In this document: piece by piece, positions 34,495 to 43,018 of the stretch | Position numbering within the stretch: the stretch's first letter is position 1 | How the letters are laid out: every line of letters begins with the position of its first letter | Assembly (NCBI RefSeq): GCF_013035315.1 | Contig: NZ_WQHP01000002.1 | Coordinates: 1-64,000 of the forward strand | Source of the DNA: Ruegeria arenilitoris | GTDB lineage: Bacteria; Pseudomonadota; Alphaproteobacteria; Rhodobacterales; Rhodobacteraceae | Direction of reading: 5' to 3' | Length of the DNA stretch: 64,000 bases | The notes under the pieces: model-generated | The model's input: only the letters and a program-made list of their open reading frames with translations | Databases searched by the model: none | What the model was told of the DNA's origin: nothing | Made by a program: the position numbers and the translations under genes

Positions 34495-35505
34495 ATGAAA
34501 ACCATGTCGAAACTGATGACGGCCACTGCTGTTGTCGCGATGACCGCTGCTGGTGCGGCTTCGGCGAAGGAACTGAAATACGCGCATTTTCAGGCCGCTG
34601 ACCTAAGCTCGCCCAAACATGCCGCGGCGCTGGCGTTCGAAGCCTGTGTCGAGGGCAAGACCTCGGGTTCGATCGACGTTCAGATCTTCCCGGCGTCGCA
34701 GCTGGGTGGCGGTTCTGAAATCATGGAAGGTCTGCAACTGGGCACTGTTCAGATGGCAGCCATTCATGACGGACCGATCTCGGCCGTTTACAAACCGTTC
34801 TCGGTTCTGGCGATGCCTTACCTGTTCGACGATCAGGCGATGGCGTGGTCGGTTATGGACGGAGAATTCGGTGATGCACTGGCCGAGGATATGCTGGCCC
34901 AGACCGGCATTCGCAACTTTGGTGTGGCCGACAACGGCGTGCGCAACTTCACCAACAACGTCAAACCTGTGGCCGAGCCTGCCGATATGGAAGGCCTGAA
35001 AATGCGCGTCATGACCGCGCCGGTCTGGGTGACTCTGGTCGAAAGCCTGGGTGCGTCCGCGACCCCGGTTCCGTGGCCGGAACTGCCCGGTGCGCTGCAG
35101 CAGGGCGTTGTGGATGGGCAGGAAAACGGCGTGACGAACATCGTCAACGCCTCGCTCTATCAGCATCAGAAATACGTCTCGTTGGATGGCCACGTGTTCA
35201 GCTGGCACGCCTATCTGATGTCGGACGCGTTTTTCCAAAGCCTGACCGACGACGAAAAGAAAGCTGTTGAGCAGTGCGTCGAGATCTCGAAAACGATCCA
35301 CCGCGGCATGACCGCTGCACAGGACGCCAACGCAACAGCGATCCTGTCGGGAAAAGGCATGGAAGTCGTACCGGTCAGCCCTGAACAAAAAGCGATGTTC
35401 CGCGCCGCCGCCCAACCGGCCGTGCGCGAATACATCGTCGGTGAGATTGGTGAGGACTGGCCGAACCGCCTCGACGCTGCTGTCGAAGCGTACAAGGCCC
35501 AGTAA
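34495..35505 (+). CDS. TRAP transporter substrate-binding protein (DctP)
   Basis: A 336-residue periplasmic binding protein with signal peptide ending ASA-KELK. The conserved GLKMRVMTAPVW segment carries the arginine that binds substrate carboxylate, and PWPELPGALQQGVVDGQENG is the DctP hallmark. It therefore captures an organic acid and delivers it to the DctQM permease encoded just upstream. GGGAGG precedes the ATG at 34495. The operon context (dehydrogenase, aldolase, sugar kinase) suggests a sugar acid. Confidence 0.93.
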   Translation: MKTMSKLMTATAVVAMTAAGAASAKELKYAHFQAADLSSPKHAAALAFEACVEGKTSGSIDVQIFPASQLGGGSEIMEGLQLGTVQMAAIHDGPISAVYKPFSVLAMPYLFDDQAMAWSVMDGEFGDALAEDMLAQTGIRNFGVADNGVRNFTNNVKPVAEPADMEGLKMRVMTAPVWVTLVESLGASATPVPWPELPGALQQGVVDGQENGVTNIVNASLYQHQKYVSLDGHVFSWHAYLMSDAFFQSLTDDEKKAVEQCVEISKTIHRGMTAAQDANATAILSGKGMEVVPVSPEQKAMFRAAAQPAVREYIVGEIGEDWPNRLDAAVEAYKAQ

Positions 35506-35526
35506 CCCATGCCGAGAGACCGTCAC

Positions 35527-36495
35527 ATGACCCGCCAGACCATAGCAATCCTGGAACCCGGCTACGCCGCTTATGACACCGAAGCCTCGGTGCTGGCTGA
35601 GCAGGACGTTCAAATCGCACCGGTCGCACCGGAGACTGAGGCGGTCTCAGCCCTGCAGGCGTTGGACCCTGTCGCCATCCTTGTGCGCGAACGCGCGGTG
35701 GATGCGACGGTGATTGACGCCTGTCCAAACCTCAAGGTCGTCGTCCGCTATGGTGTGGGCGTCGACAACATCGACTTGGACTATGCGCAGTCGCGCGGCA
35801 TTTACGTCGCGAATGTCCCCGATTATGGGGCCGAAACTGAGGTCAGCGAACACGCGCTGGCGCTCTATCTGGCGGTGCAGCGGCGTATCCCATCGCGCGA
35901 TACCGAAGTGCGACAGGGCAAATGGGGCATCGGCCAGGCGGCCCTGATCCCCAGCCGCGAAAACGCCACCCTTGGTCTGATCGGGTGTGGCAAGATCGGT
36001 TTGCAGGCAGCGCAAAAATTCCGGGCGCTTGGGTTTGCGTCCGTTTTGGTCTTTGACCCGTACCTTGGAGACGAGGCTGCCGCCGCGGCAGATGTGCAAA
36101 AGGTCGATTTGGCCGAGCTTTGCAAGGTGGCCGACGTGATCAGCCTGCACGCGCCGCTCACCCCTGAAACGCGGCATATCCTGGATGCCGAACACATTGC
36201 GATGATGAAGCCAAGCTCGATCGTGATCAATGTATCGCGCGGGGGTTTGGTTGATGAGGCGGCGCTGGCTGACGCTCTGAACCAGGGGCGCATATTTGGC
36301 GCTGGCATCGATGTGTTCGAACAGGAACCGGTCGCCCCTGACAACCCGCTGCTGCACAGCGCCAACACAATCGTGTCCGATCATGCCGCTTGGTACTCGG
36401 AACGCTCGGTTGCGGTCCTGCAACGCAACGCCGCCGAAGAAATCACCCGCGTTCTCAACGGGGATCAGCCCAAAAGCTGGAAAAACCCGTGGTGA
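35527..36495 (+). CDS. D-2-hydroxyacid dehydrogenase, CtBP-like
   Basis: A 322-residue NAD-dependent dehydrogenase. The Rossmann motif is GLIGCGKIGLQAAQKF; catalytic residues follow as R in NVSRGGLVDE, E in DVFEQEP and H in VSDHAAWYSERS. The last motif, His-x-x-Trp-Tyr-Ser, is specific to the C-terminal-binding-protein (CtBP) branch. The enzyme would interconvert a 2-keto acid and D-2-hydroxy acid. ATG 35527 is preferred (GAGAG upstream), though ATG 35509 is in frame. It follows dctP closely and belongs to the same operon. Confidence 0.85.
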   Translation: MTRQTIAILEPGYAAYDTEASVLAEQDVQIAPVAPETEAVSALQALDPVAILVRERAVDATVIDACPNLKVVVRYGVGVDNIDLDYAQSRGIYVANVPDYGAETEVSEHALALYLAVQRRIPSRDTEVRQGKWGIGQAALIPSRENATLGLIGCGKIGLQAAQKFRALGFASVLVFDPYLGDEAAAAADVQKVDLAELCKVADVISLHAPLTPETRHILDAEHIAMMKPSSIVINVSRGGLVDEAALADALNQGRIFGAGIDVFEQEPVAPDNPLLHSANTIVSDHAAWYSERSVAVLQRNAAEEITRVLNGDQPKSWKNPW

Positions 36496-36538
36496 GACGC
36501 CCCGCTTTCTAACTATCTGACCCAAGAGGATAATACTC

Positions 36539-37189
36539 ATGAACACTCAAGAACTCGTTGCCGGGTTTCGCGAAGTGGCCACCGCATCCGTCGCAGACGC
36601 GGTAGACAAGATCGCAGGAAAAACCGGCTTTCTGCCTGCCTCGATCAAGCCGCGCATCAACGAAAAGAAAATCGTTGGCCCAGCCGTTACCATTCTGGAA
36701 GGTCCGACTGATGAGTTTCTGCCACCCCAGCACGCGCTGGACGCCATTGATGAATCCGAGGCCGGTTCGGTCATTGTGATCTCGACCAATGGCACCACTG
36801 ACGTTGCCCTTTGGGGTGGTCTGATGACCGCCGGAGCAGTCGCCAACAAGCACGAAGGCGCGGTTCTGGATGGCGGTGTCCGCGATCTGGTCGAAATCAA
36901 GCGCGACTATGACTTCCCGGTCTATTCCCGCTGTGTCAGCCCGGGCACCACGCTGGGCCGCATCCGGACGCTGGCCTCGAATGTCGAAGTGGCGATGGGC
37001 GAAGTCATCGTTCATCCCGGCGATATCATCGTAGCCGATATTGACGGTGCGGTGGCTGTGCCGCGCGACCATGCCGAGGCAATTCTGGAAATGGCGCGCG
37101 AGATCGACGAGCGCGAAGCCGAACAGGCACGCCTAATCATCGAAACCGGCTCGCTGCGCGAAGGTCTGGCGAAATACGGTCGCATCTAA
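36539..37189 (+). CDS. RraA-family protein (HMG/CHA-type aldolase or oxaloacetate decarboxylase)
   Basis: A 216-residue protein of the RraA/MenG family. WGGLMTAGAVANKHEGAVLDGGVRD matches the G-G-x(n)-A-x-x-x-G-x-x-G-x-V-x-D-G-x-x-R-D signature of class II pyruvate aldolases such as 4-hydroxy-4-methyl-2-oxoglutarate aldolase. The metal-binding Asp and substrate Arg of that motif are present. In this operon, which lacks a KDPG-type aldolase, it could be the retro-aldol enzyme that releases pyruvate. RraA proper (an RNase E inhibitor) is less likely given the context. Confidence 0.85.
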   Translation: MNTQELVAGFREVATASVADAVDKIAGKTGFLPASIKPRINEKKIVGPAVTILEGPTDEFLPPQHALDAIDESEAGSVIVISTNGTTDVALWGGLMTAGAVANKHEGAVLDGGVRDLVEIKRDYDFPVYSRCVSPGTTLGRIRTLASNVEVAMGEVIVHPGDIIVADIDGAVAVPRDHAEAILEMAREIDEREAEQARLIIETGSLREGLAKYGRI

Positions 37190-37199
37190 ACCAAACGTC

Positions 37200-37225
37200 C
37201 CGCAGGCCGCGGCAACGGCCTGCGG
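37200..37225 (+). terminator. Perfect intercistronic hairpin
   Basis: CCGCAGGCCG and CGGCCTGCGG form a 10-bp stem with a 6-base loop directly after the RraA stop codon, without a T-run. It probably stabilises the upstream mRNA or adjusts expression between RraA and the secreted protein gene. Confidence 0.5.
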
Positions 37226-37254
37226 AACACCAAAACTCGGCAAGGGAGGAATAC

Positions 37255-38445
37255 ATGCTGAAACGAATGCTCAACACGGTGGCCCTTACCGCCGTTCTGG
37301 CCACCCCGGCGCTTGCGAACGAGCCCGAGGTAGTAGCGGAATGGAACAGTCTGCCCTATGCCGTCAAGGACGAGGCGACAAAATCCGCCTGGGAAGGCAG
37401 CGAGATTTACGGCAAGGCGCTGGTTCAGGGTGCCAAGGTCGACAGCCAGGGCAACATCTATGTGTCCACCGCGCGCTGGGGCGGGGCCGAGATCCCCTCG
37501 ACCGTCTCTAAGCTGGTCAAAAACGGTGACACGTGGGATCTGGAGGCGTCTCCGTCTGAGGAAATGAATAGCATGTCCAACCCTGATGGCCTGAAGGCTG
37601 TTCTGGGTTTTGAGATCGACCGGAACGATGTGATGTGGATCCTGGATCAGGGCCACGTGGCCGGCCCTCCGTTCGAAGACGGTGACGCCAAGCTGGTGCT
37701 TTGGGATCTGAAAGAGAACAAGGAAGTCCAGCGCTATGTTTTCACCGCGGAAGAAGCGGATCGGCAGTGTTCTTTCCTGAACGATCTGGCCGTCGATAAC
37801 GATACCGGCTTTGCCTATATCGCGGACAGCGGCATCTTTTGTGACCCGCTGCATGGCGGTCTGATCGTCTATGACAGCAACACCAACTCGGTGCGCCGCA
37901 TTCTGGATCAGCACCGGTTCACCAATGATGAGCCGAATTTCTTCTTCAACATCGACAACCGCCCTGTTCTGAAAGAGGGCGGGATGCGCACAGGTGCCGA
38001 TTGCATCGCATTGTCGGGCGACAAGGAAACGCTCTACTGGACCAACCTGACCGGCAATCACCTGTATAGCTTGCCGACCGAAATCCTGCGTGATTTCGAG
38101 ACCAATGAGACAGTCATTGAAAACGCGGTTGAGGTTGCCGCAGTGTTGCCTTCGAACACCGATGGGATGACGGCGGACAACGCAGGCAACATCTACATGA
38201 CCGCGCTGTCGCTGGACGGGATCATGAAGTTCGATGAATCCACGCGCGAGGTCAGCCGTTTCGTCCACCACCCGGAAATGAACTGGCCTGACACGCTGGC
38301 CTGGGGTCCGGATGGCGAAATGTATGTGGTGTCGAACCACCTGCATGTCTGGGTCGATGGCGACATGAATTTTGAAGACCCCGAAATCCCGAACTTCCGT
38401 ATCTGGAAGATTCCAGGTGTCGGCCAAAGCTATACGGCCGAATAA
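37255..38445 (+). CDS. Secreted Yellow/major royal jelly-family protein
   Basis: A 396-residue exported beta-propeller with signal peptide ending LATPALA-NEPE. The sequence pattern (VLGFEIDRNDVMWILDQG, FLNDLAVDNDTGFAYIADSG, ALSGDKETLYWTNLTG, SNTDGMTADNAGNIYMTAL) is that of the MRJP/Yellow superfamily, sometimes annotated in bacteria as L-dopachrome tautomerase-related. The fold is near SMP-30 lactonases, so a periplasmic lactonase or sugar-processing role before TRAP uptake is possible but inferred. A good ribosome site (AAGGGAGG) precedes the ATG. It is expressed between two hairpins in a sugar-acid operon. Confidence 0.85.
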   Translation: MLKRMLNTVALTAVLATPALANEPEVVAEWNSLPYAVKDEATKSAWEGSEIYGKALVQGAKVDSQGNIYVSTARWGGAEIPSTVSKLVKNGDTWDLEASPSEEMNSMSNPDGLKAVLGFEIDRNDVMWILDQGHVAGPPFEDGDAKLVLWDLKENKEVQRYVFTAEEADRQCSFLNDLAVDNDTGFAYIADSGIFCDPLHGGLIVYDSNTNSVRRILDQHRFTNDEPNFFFNIDNRPVLKEGGMRTGADCIALSGDKETLYWTNLTGNHLYSLPTEILRDFETNETVIENAVEVAAVLPSNTDGMTADNAGNIYMTALSLDGIMKFDESTREVSRFVHHPEMNWPDTLAWGPDGEMYVVSNHLHVWVDGDMNFEDPEIPNFRIWKIPGVGQSYTAE

Positions 38446-38461
38446 TCCTCCCACACAACTA

Positions 38462-38490
38462 GGTCAGCCTTTCGGGGCTGACCCCTTTTT
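38462..38490 (+). terminator. Intrinsic terminator or attenuator inside the operon
   Basis: GGTCAGCC and GGCTGACC form an 8-bp stem with a 6-base loop, followed by CC and five T. This is a good Rho-independent terminator shape. It lies between the secreted protein gene and the kinase gene, so the last four genes may be expressed at a lower level through read-through. Confidence 0.7.
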
Positions 38491-38506
38491 CGGAAATGAG
38501 ACACCA

Positions 38507-39424
38507 ATGACCCCCGATATTCTGTGCCTTGGCGAACCGATGCTAGAGTTCAATCAGCAGCCCGATGGGAACTACCTGCCCGGACATGGCGGCGACACGT
38601 CGAATTGTGCCATCGCCGCTGCGCGTCAGGGTGCATCCGTAGGATACGTGACGCATATCGGGGCGGATACTTTCGGCAACTCGTTCATGGATTTGTGGCA
38701 GGCCGAAGGGGTGGATACGTCGACCGTTCGTCAGGTTACGGACGCACATACCGGGGTCTATTTCGTGACGCATGGCGTGAACGGGCACGAGTTCAGCTAT
38801 TTCCGCGCAGGCTCTGCCAGCAGCCGGATGGGGTCAGATGATCTTCCGGTAGCCGCGCTGCAATCGGCCAAAGTTCTGCATGTTTCAGGCATCAGTCAGG
38901 CGATATCGGATGTTGCGGCTGACGCCGTGTTTCGCGCCATCCAGATCGTGAAGGACGCTGGGGGCCTTGTGTCCTACGACACCAATCTGCGCCTAAAGCT
39001 CTGGCCGATCGAGCGCGCGCGCGCCGTAACGCATGCCGCCATGTCACAATGCGATATTGCCCTTCCCGGTCTGGACGATGCCGAGCAACTGACTGGCCTT
39101 TCCAACCCCGATGCCATCGCAGATTTCTACCTGAACCTCGGGGCAAAAATTGTTGCCCTGACGCTGGGGGCCGAAGGGACATTGGTTGCGACACCAGACA
39201 AGCGCGAGCGTGTCAAAGGCCGCCGGGTCGAGGCGGTGGATGCCACCGCCGCGGGCGACACATTTGACGGTGCTTTCCTGTCTCGTATTGTTGCAGGCGA
39301 TGATCCGTGTCAGGCGGCACGCTATGCCAACGCCGCCGCCGCCCTGTCGACCCAAGGGTATGGCGCAGTCGCCCCAATGCCGCGCAAGGACGCGGTCGAG
39401 GCGTTTCTTGCGGAAGGAGACTGA
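38507..39424 (+). CDS. PfkB-family sugar kinase, probably 2-dehydro-3-deoxygluconokinase
   Basis: A 305-residue ribokinase-like kinase. The N-terminal GGDTSNCAIAAARQGASVGY matches KDG kinase (KdgK) substrate-binding sequence, and the C-terminal DATAAGDTFDGAFL contains the anion hole and catalytic Asp (AAGD). Expected reaction: ATP-dependent 6-phosphorylation of 2-keto-3-deoxygluconate or a close ketodeoxy sugar acid. ATG 38507 follows a terminator-like hairpin. Its place in a TRAP/aldolase/dehydrogenase operon supports sugar-acid catabolism. Confidence 0.87.
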   Translation: MTPDILCLGEPMLEFNQQPDGNYLPGHGGDTSNCAIAAARQGASVGYVTHIGADTFGNSFMDLWQAEGVDTSTVRQVTDAHTGVYFVTHGVNGHEFSYFRAGSASSRMGSDDLPVAALQSAKVLHVSGISQAISDVAADAVFRAIQIVKDAGGLVSYDTNLRLKLWPIERARAVTHAAMSQCDIALPGLDDAEQLTGLSNPDAIADFYLNLGAKIVALTLGAEGTLVATPDKRERVKGRRVEAVDATAAGDTFDGAFLSRIVAGDDPCQAARYANAAAALSTQGYGAVAPMPRKDAVEAFLAEGD

Positions 39425-39427
39425 TCC

Positions 39428-40132
39428 ATGAAGCATGCCGTTGTCATTGGCGGCACCCGCGGCATTGGCGCGGGTATCGCGGGCGAACTGCGCCGCAAGG
39501 GATGGCGCATCACCACAACCGGCGTCGGTGCTGACGAGGTTTCCGCTTATGCCGCGCGGCATCCTGACGACACCTGCGCGCAACTGGATGTGCGAGATAC
39601 TCAGGCCGTAACCGCATTCTTCGATGGGATTGAGCACCTCGACGGTCTGGTCAATTGCGCAGGCATTCTGGCGCGTGGTGCAGAATATGAGATCGATGTG
39701 TTTGAAACAGTCATCGACATCAACCTGACTGGCTCCATGCGGTGTTGTCTGGCCGCGCAACCCCTGGTGGCCGCGTCCGGCGGGGCCATCGTGAACACGG
39801 CCTCAATGCTCAGCTATTTTGGCGGGCCGCTAGTCCCGGCCTATTCCGCCAGCAAAGGCGGGGTCGCCCAATTGACTAAGGCCTTGGCCGGAAAGTGGGC
39901 TGCAGATGGCGTGCGCGTCAACGCCGTGGCCCCCGGTTGGATCGAAACCGAAATGACCGACGCCCTGCGCGCTGATCCGGACCGCAATCAGCCGATCTTG
40001 GGTCGTACTCCTCTGGATCGTTGGGGCAAACCGGCAGAGGTTGGTGCGCTGGCCGCATGGTTGCTGTCGGACGAGGCAGCATTCGTAACCGGAGCCGTTT
40101 ATCCGGTCGACGGCGGTTATTCCGCGATGTGA
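39428..40132 (+). CDS. Short-chain dehydrogenase/reductase
   Basis: A 234-residue classic SDR: GGTRGIGAGIAGEL (cofactor), NCAGIL, catalytic S in NTASML, and Y/K in AYSASKGG, with PGWIETEMT after it. All catalytic residues are present. It begins three bases after the kinase stop. In this operon it likely oxidises or reduces a sugar or sugar-acid hydroxyl; specificity cannot be read from sequence. Confidence 0.9.
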   Translation: MKHAVVIGGTRGIGAGIAGELRRKGWRITTTGVGADEVSAYAARHPDDTCAQLDVRDTQAVTAFFDGIEHLDGLVNCAGILARGAEYEIDVFETVIDINLTGSMRCCLAAQPLVAASGGAIVNTASMLSYFGGPLVPAYSASKGGVAQLTKALAGKWAADGVRVNAVAPGWIETEMTDALRADPDRNQPILGRTPLDRWGKPAEVGALAAWLLSDEAAFVTGAVYPVDGGYSAM

Positions 40133-40146
40133 CACAGGAGCAGCAA

Positions 40147-40674
40147 ATGCCAGTACAAGAACACGACGACGACCCGAGAATGCCGTATCAACTGCCGTTT
40201 CCCAAAGAAGCGCAGGAAGAGATCGTTGTTGCCGACGCGATCGCCCAGGATGAGCGTATCTGGGTTCCGCAAACCGAGAACGTGTCGTTCCGACCTTTGT
40301 GCCTGAACCGATCTCAGGGCTATTGGATGAACCTTCTGCGTGTTCGGAAATCGGGCGTTCTGTCCCGGCATCGGCACCCTCAGCCCGTTCACGGCTTTGT
40401 TCTGAAAGGCCGCTGGCACTATCTGGAACATGATTGGATCGCCCAGGAAGGCGGTTACGTGTATGAACCGCCCGGCGAGACCCATACACTTGTCGTGCCT
40501 GACGATGTCGAAGAGATGATCACCTATTTTCAGGTGAACGGCGTGATGCTCTACGTCGACCCATGGGGTAAAACCATGGGCTATGAGGACGTCTTTACCA
40601 AAATCGACATGTGCCGTAAGCACTATGAAGAGGTTGGTTTGGGGGCGGATTATGTCGAGCAGTTCATCAGATAG
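40147..40674 (+). CDS. Cupin-domain dioxygenase-like protein (2,4'-dihydroxyacetophenone dioxygenase family)
   Basis: A 175-residue single-domain cupin. The first motif is [22 protein letters not shown], with H-x-H and a later E/H set, and the second has [11 protein letters not shown]; together they give a 3-His (+Glu) metal site. The overall sequence resembles 2,4'-dihydroxyacetophenone dioxygenase and ChrR-type cupins. It could cleave a hydroxyketone or act as an isomerase on sugar-derived compounds. The ribosome site AGGAG is clear. The 3' end overlaps the methylglyoxal synthase start by 23 bases. Confidence 0.8.
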   Translation: MPVQEHDDDPRMPYQLPFPKEAQEEIVVADAIAQDERIWVPQTENVSFRPLCLNRSQGYWMNLLRVRKSGVLSRHRHPQPVHGFVLKGRWHYLEHDWIAQEGGYVYEPPGETHTLVVPDDVEEMITYFQVNGVMLYVDPWGKTMGYEDVFTKIDMCRKHYEEVGLGADYVEQFIR

Positions 40675-41056
40675 GCACCTGCAACTGGCACTGGTGGCGC
40701 ATGATGCCAAGAAAGACCAGATGGTCGAATGGGCTTTGTCGCATGCCGATCAGCTTCAAAAGGCAACATTGTTTGCGACCGGCACCACAGCCGGGCGCAT
40801 CAACGCGTCGGTGCCGGATTTGCAGGTTACAGGTCTAAAAAGCGGCCCCTTGGGCGGCGATCAACAACTGGGCGCGATGATCTGCGAAGGGAAACTGGAT
40901 GGTTTGTTTTTCTTCATAGACCCGCTATCCCCGATGCCCCACGACGTGGATGTAAAAGCGCTGAGCCGCCTGGCGATCGTTTATGACCTGCCCTTTGCCA
41001 GCAGCCCAAGCACGGCCGACTTTATCCTGAACGGGTTGTTCGCGTCGAAGGCCTGA
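40652..41056 (+). CDS. mgsA: Methylglyoxal synthase
   Basis: A 134-residue methylglyoxal synthase, converting dihydroxyacetone phosphate to methylglyoxal and phosphate. Active-site residues align with E. coli MgsA: H16 in LVAHDAKK, D69 in [13 protein letters not shown]89 in FFIDPL and H96 in [14 protein letters not shown] is the phosphate-binding loop. It is the last gene of the operon and may vent triose phosphate produced by it. ATG 40652 lies inside the cupin gene behind GGGGGCGGA. It is slightly shorter than E. coli MgsA but complete. Confidence 0.9.
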   Translation: MSSSSSDRHLQLALVAHDAKKDQMVEWALSHADQLQKATLFATGTTAGRINASVPDLQVTGLKSGPLGGDQQLGAMICEGKLDGLFFFIDPLSPMPHDVDVKALSRLAIVYDLPFASSPSTADFILNGLFASKA

Positions 41057-41074
41057 CAGGGCCGGCTGTTTTTT
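41050..41074 (+). terminator. Possible terminator at operon end
   Basis: A short G+C-rich inverted sequence (GGCCTGACAGGGCCGGCTG) runs into six T. The stem is imperfect, so this is a weak call, but it lies at the convergent junction where a terminator is expected. Confidence 0.35.
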
Positions 41075-41150
41075 GACAGACTTCCCGAAAACCCGCTCAC
41101 CCCAAGTTTTTTGGGAAACGCATATGCGTGTCGTCCGCAAAGGAGCAGTC

Positions 41151-42458
41151 TCACAAGGACGGCAGGAACAAAGCCAGGTTTGGGAAAACGATCAATAGAA
41201 CGACCAGCAAGATTGAGCAGAAAATGAAGGGGAAGGCGGACGTGTAGATTTCGCGCATCGTTGTGCCAGGCGGTGCGACACCTTTCATCACAAACAACAG
41301 CAACCCAAATGGTGGTGTGGTGAAGCTGATCTCGAGCGAGAGCAACATGATCAGACCGAACCAGATCGGATCAAACCCGAGTGTCTGCGCCAGTGGAAAG
41401 AAGATTGGCACGGTTAGCAACATGATCGAAATCTGCTCCATGAACATGCCAAGTAACAACAAGACAGCGAACATCACCGTCAGCATGGCCAATGGAGCAA
41501 GCTCAAACGCGATGGCCCAGTTCACCAGTCCTCGCGATGCTCCGGAAAATGCCAAAAGCTGGCTGAACGTGGCCGAGCCGAAGACGATCAAATAGGCCAT
41601 CAGCGTGACCTTGAGAGCGCCAATGACCGACTTTTTGATCGCCTCCCACGAAAGGCAACGAAAAATCGCGGCCAGGATCAATACGCCCAATGCGCCAAAC
41701 GCTGCTGCCTCGGATGGGGTGACAAAGCCACGGATCATCAAGACGATAATTACGACCATGACACCAACCATCGGCACGACCTCAGTCATGAGCAGTTTCA
41801 GGCGGTACGCCAACGACATGGGCTCGACGTCGTAAGCAGGAGCCGCCTCGGGATCCAACCGAGTCTGGAGCCAGATCGTGCCGATGTAGAACAAGGCGAG
41901 TATCAGACCGGGAATGACTCCGGCTATCAACAAGGCTGCGACGTCTATCTGCGCCAGCGTGGCCAATAGAACGGCAAGCGCCGAGGGCGGGATGATGATC
42001 GCCAAGCCACCGGTTCCCAAAATTGGTCCAATGCTCATGTATGATTTGTATCCGCGGCGGTTCATTTCAGGGACCATGAGCGACCCCAAAAGCGCGGTTG
42101 AGCCCATCGACGACCCCGACAACGTTGAAAACGCGGTGCCGCCAAGAACCGTCACATAGCTCAGCCGCCCTGGCAGTCGGCCAAGCAGCTTATCTATCGC
42201 GCTGAACATGCGCCCACCCAACCCGGTGTGGAAGAATATCTCACCCATCAACAAGAACAGCGGGATTGGCATCAACGCGTACTTGGTCAATGCGCCCAGC
42301 CCGTTGTTGAGGAGTTGCGTGACGCCGCGCTCCCCTCCCATAAAGACCCAGGCGCCCAGAATGTTGGCTGCAAGAAAAGCCAGTGCCACGGGCATTCCGA
42401 TGGCCATCAGGAACACTATCGACCCAAGCAGCAAGGCAAGCGCTTCGTACCACTCCAT
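41151..42458 (-). CDS. TRAP transporter large permease (DctM)
   Basis: A 435-residue 12-helix membrane protein of the DctM family: FLMGEIFFHTGLGGRMFSA, GSSMGSTALLGSLMVPEM and FTTPPFGLLLFVMKGVAPPG are the two symmetric transport motifs. ATG 42458 overlaps the stop of the small permease gene (TAATG), so translation is coupled, although the frame remains open to 42572. It is the last gene of the gntR-leuCD-TRAP operon. The preference of GVAPPG-type DctM for carboxylates supports uptake of an organic acid. Confidence 0.92.
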   Translation of the reverse strand: MEWYEALALLLGSIVFLMAIGMPVALAFLAANILGAWVFMGGERGVTQLLNNGLGALTKYALMPIPLFLLMGEIFFHTGLGGRMFSAIDKLLGRLPGRLSYVTVLGGTAFSTLSGSSMGSTALLGSLMVPEMNRRGYKSYMSIGPILGTGGLAIIIPPSALAVLLATLAQIDVAALLIAGVIPGLILALFYIGTIWLQTRLDPEAAPAYDVEPMSLAYRLKLLMTEVVPMVGVMVVIIVLMIRGFVTPSEAAAFGALGVLILAAIFRCLSWEAIKKSVIGALKVTLMAYLIVFGSATFSQLLAFSGASRGLVNWAIAFELAPLAMLTVMFAVLLLLGMFMEQISIMLLTVPIFFPLAQTLGFDPIWFGLIMLLSLEISFTTPPFGLLLFVMKGVAPPGTTMREIYTSAFPFIFCSILLVVLLIVFPNLALFLPSL

Positions 42459-42958
42459 TACTCGTGTATCCCTGCTTCTCCGCTGTGCATCAGCTCGGGC
42501 CCGAAGACAAAGCGCGAAAACTCGACCGCCATCATTCCAAACGATAGCGGAAAGGCGATAGTCAGCATCCATCGGGGGAAATAGTAAGCGCGGGTGTCGT
42601 AGTCCCCGCGCTCGATATTCGTCAGGACCAGATCAGCCCCTTGCCAGGCGAGGATCAGGCAGACCAGCACGCAGGCGGCTGCCACCGTACGGCTGACAAT
42701 CCGGCGCAAACCAACAGGCAGCGCGGCCGTCACCAGTTCGATGTGGACATGGCCCTTTTCCCGTACCAGCCAAGGCGCGCCCAGCATGGTCATGTACAAC
42801 AGCCCGTATTCTGCAGACGTAAACAGCCAAGCAAAGGGTTGCAGCCCGGCATTTCGCATCAGAACTGACGTGATGACGGATAGCATCAGCCAAACCAGCA
42901 ATAGACCAGCGATAACGGCCATGCCAAACAGCATTGCGTCATAAATCCTTTTCATCAT
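42458..42958 (-). CDS. TRAP transporter small permease (DctQ)
   Basis: A 166-residue four-helix protein, the DctQ subunit. WLFTSAEYGLLYMTMLGAPWLVREKGHVHIELV fits the family's W-x-x-E...G-x-x-x-x-x-G-H motif. Two adjacent ATG codons (42958 and 42955) are possible starts. It lies 60 bp after dctP, separated by a hairpin, and is coupled to dctM. Confidence 0.88.
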   Translation of the reverse strand: MMKRIYDAMLFGMAVIAGLLLVWLMLSVITSVLMRNAGLQPFAWLFTSAEYGLLYMTMLGAPWLVREKGHVHIELVTAALPVGLRRIVSRTVAAACVLVCLILAWQGADLVLTNIERGDYDTRAYYFPRWMLTIAFPLSFGMMAVEFSRFVFGPELMHSGEAGIHE

Positions 42959-42983
42959 CCCGCCTGCTCAGCCCTAGTAGTAA

Positions 42984-43008
42984 AGGCCCGCCCATCTGGG
43001 ACGGGCCT
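42984..43008 (-). terminator. Hairpin between dctP and dctQ
   Basis: On the minus strand AGGCCCG-T-CCCA and TGGG-CGGGCCT pair into an 11-bp stem with one bulged T, followed by TTT. Such hairpins between dctP and dctQ usually keep binding-protein mRNA more abundant than permease mRNA. Confidence 0.6.
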
Positions 43009-43018
43009 GTCGGTGGTT

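Noticed and set aside
34603..35613. A 336-codon minus-strand frame across dctP
   Set aside because: Shadow of the dctP gene; His/Arg-rich with no recognisable domain.
36539..37189. RraA as RNase E inhibitor
   Set aside because: Its position in a TRAP/sugar-acid operon and the intact class II aldolase signature fit an aldolase or decarboxylase better.
37186..38454. A 422-codon minus-strand frame over the Yellow-type gene
   Set aside because: The plus-strand gene has a signal peptide, a ribosome site and family motifs; the antisense protein does not.
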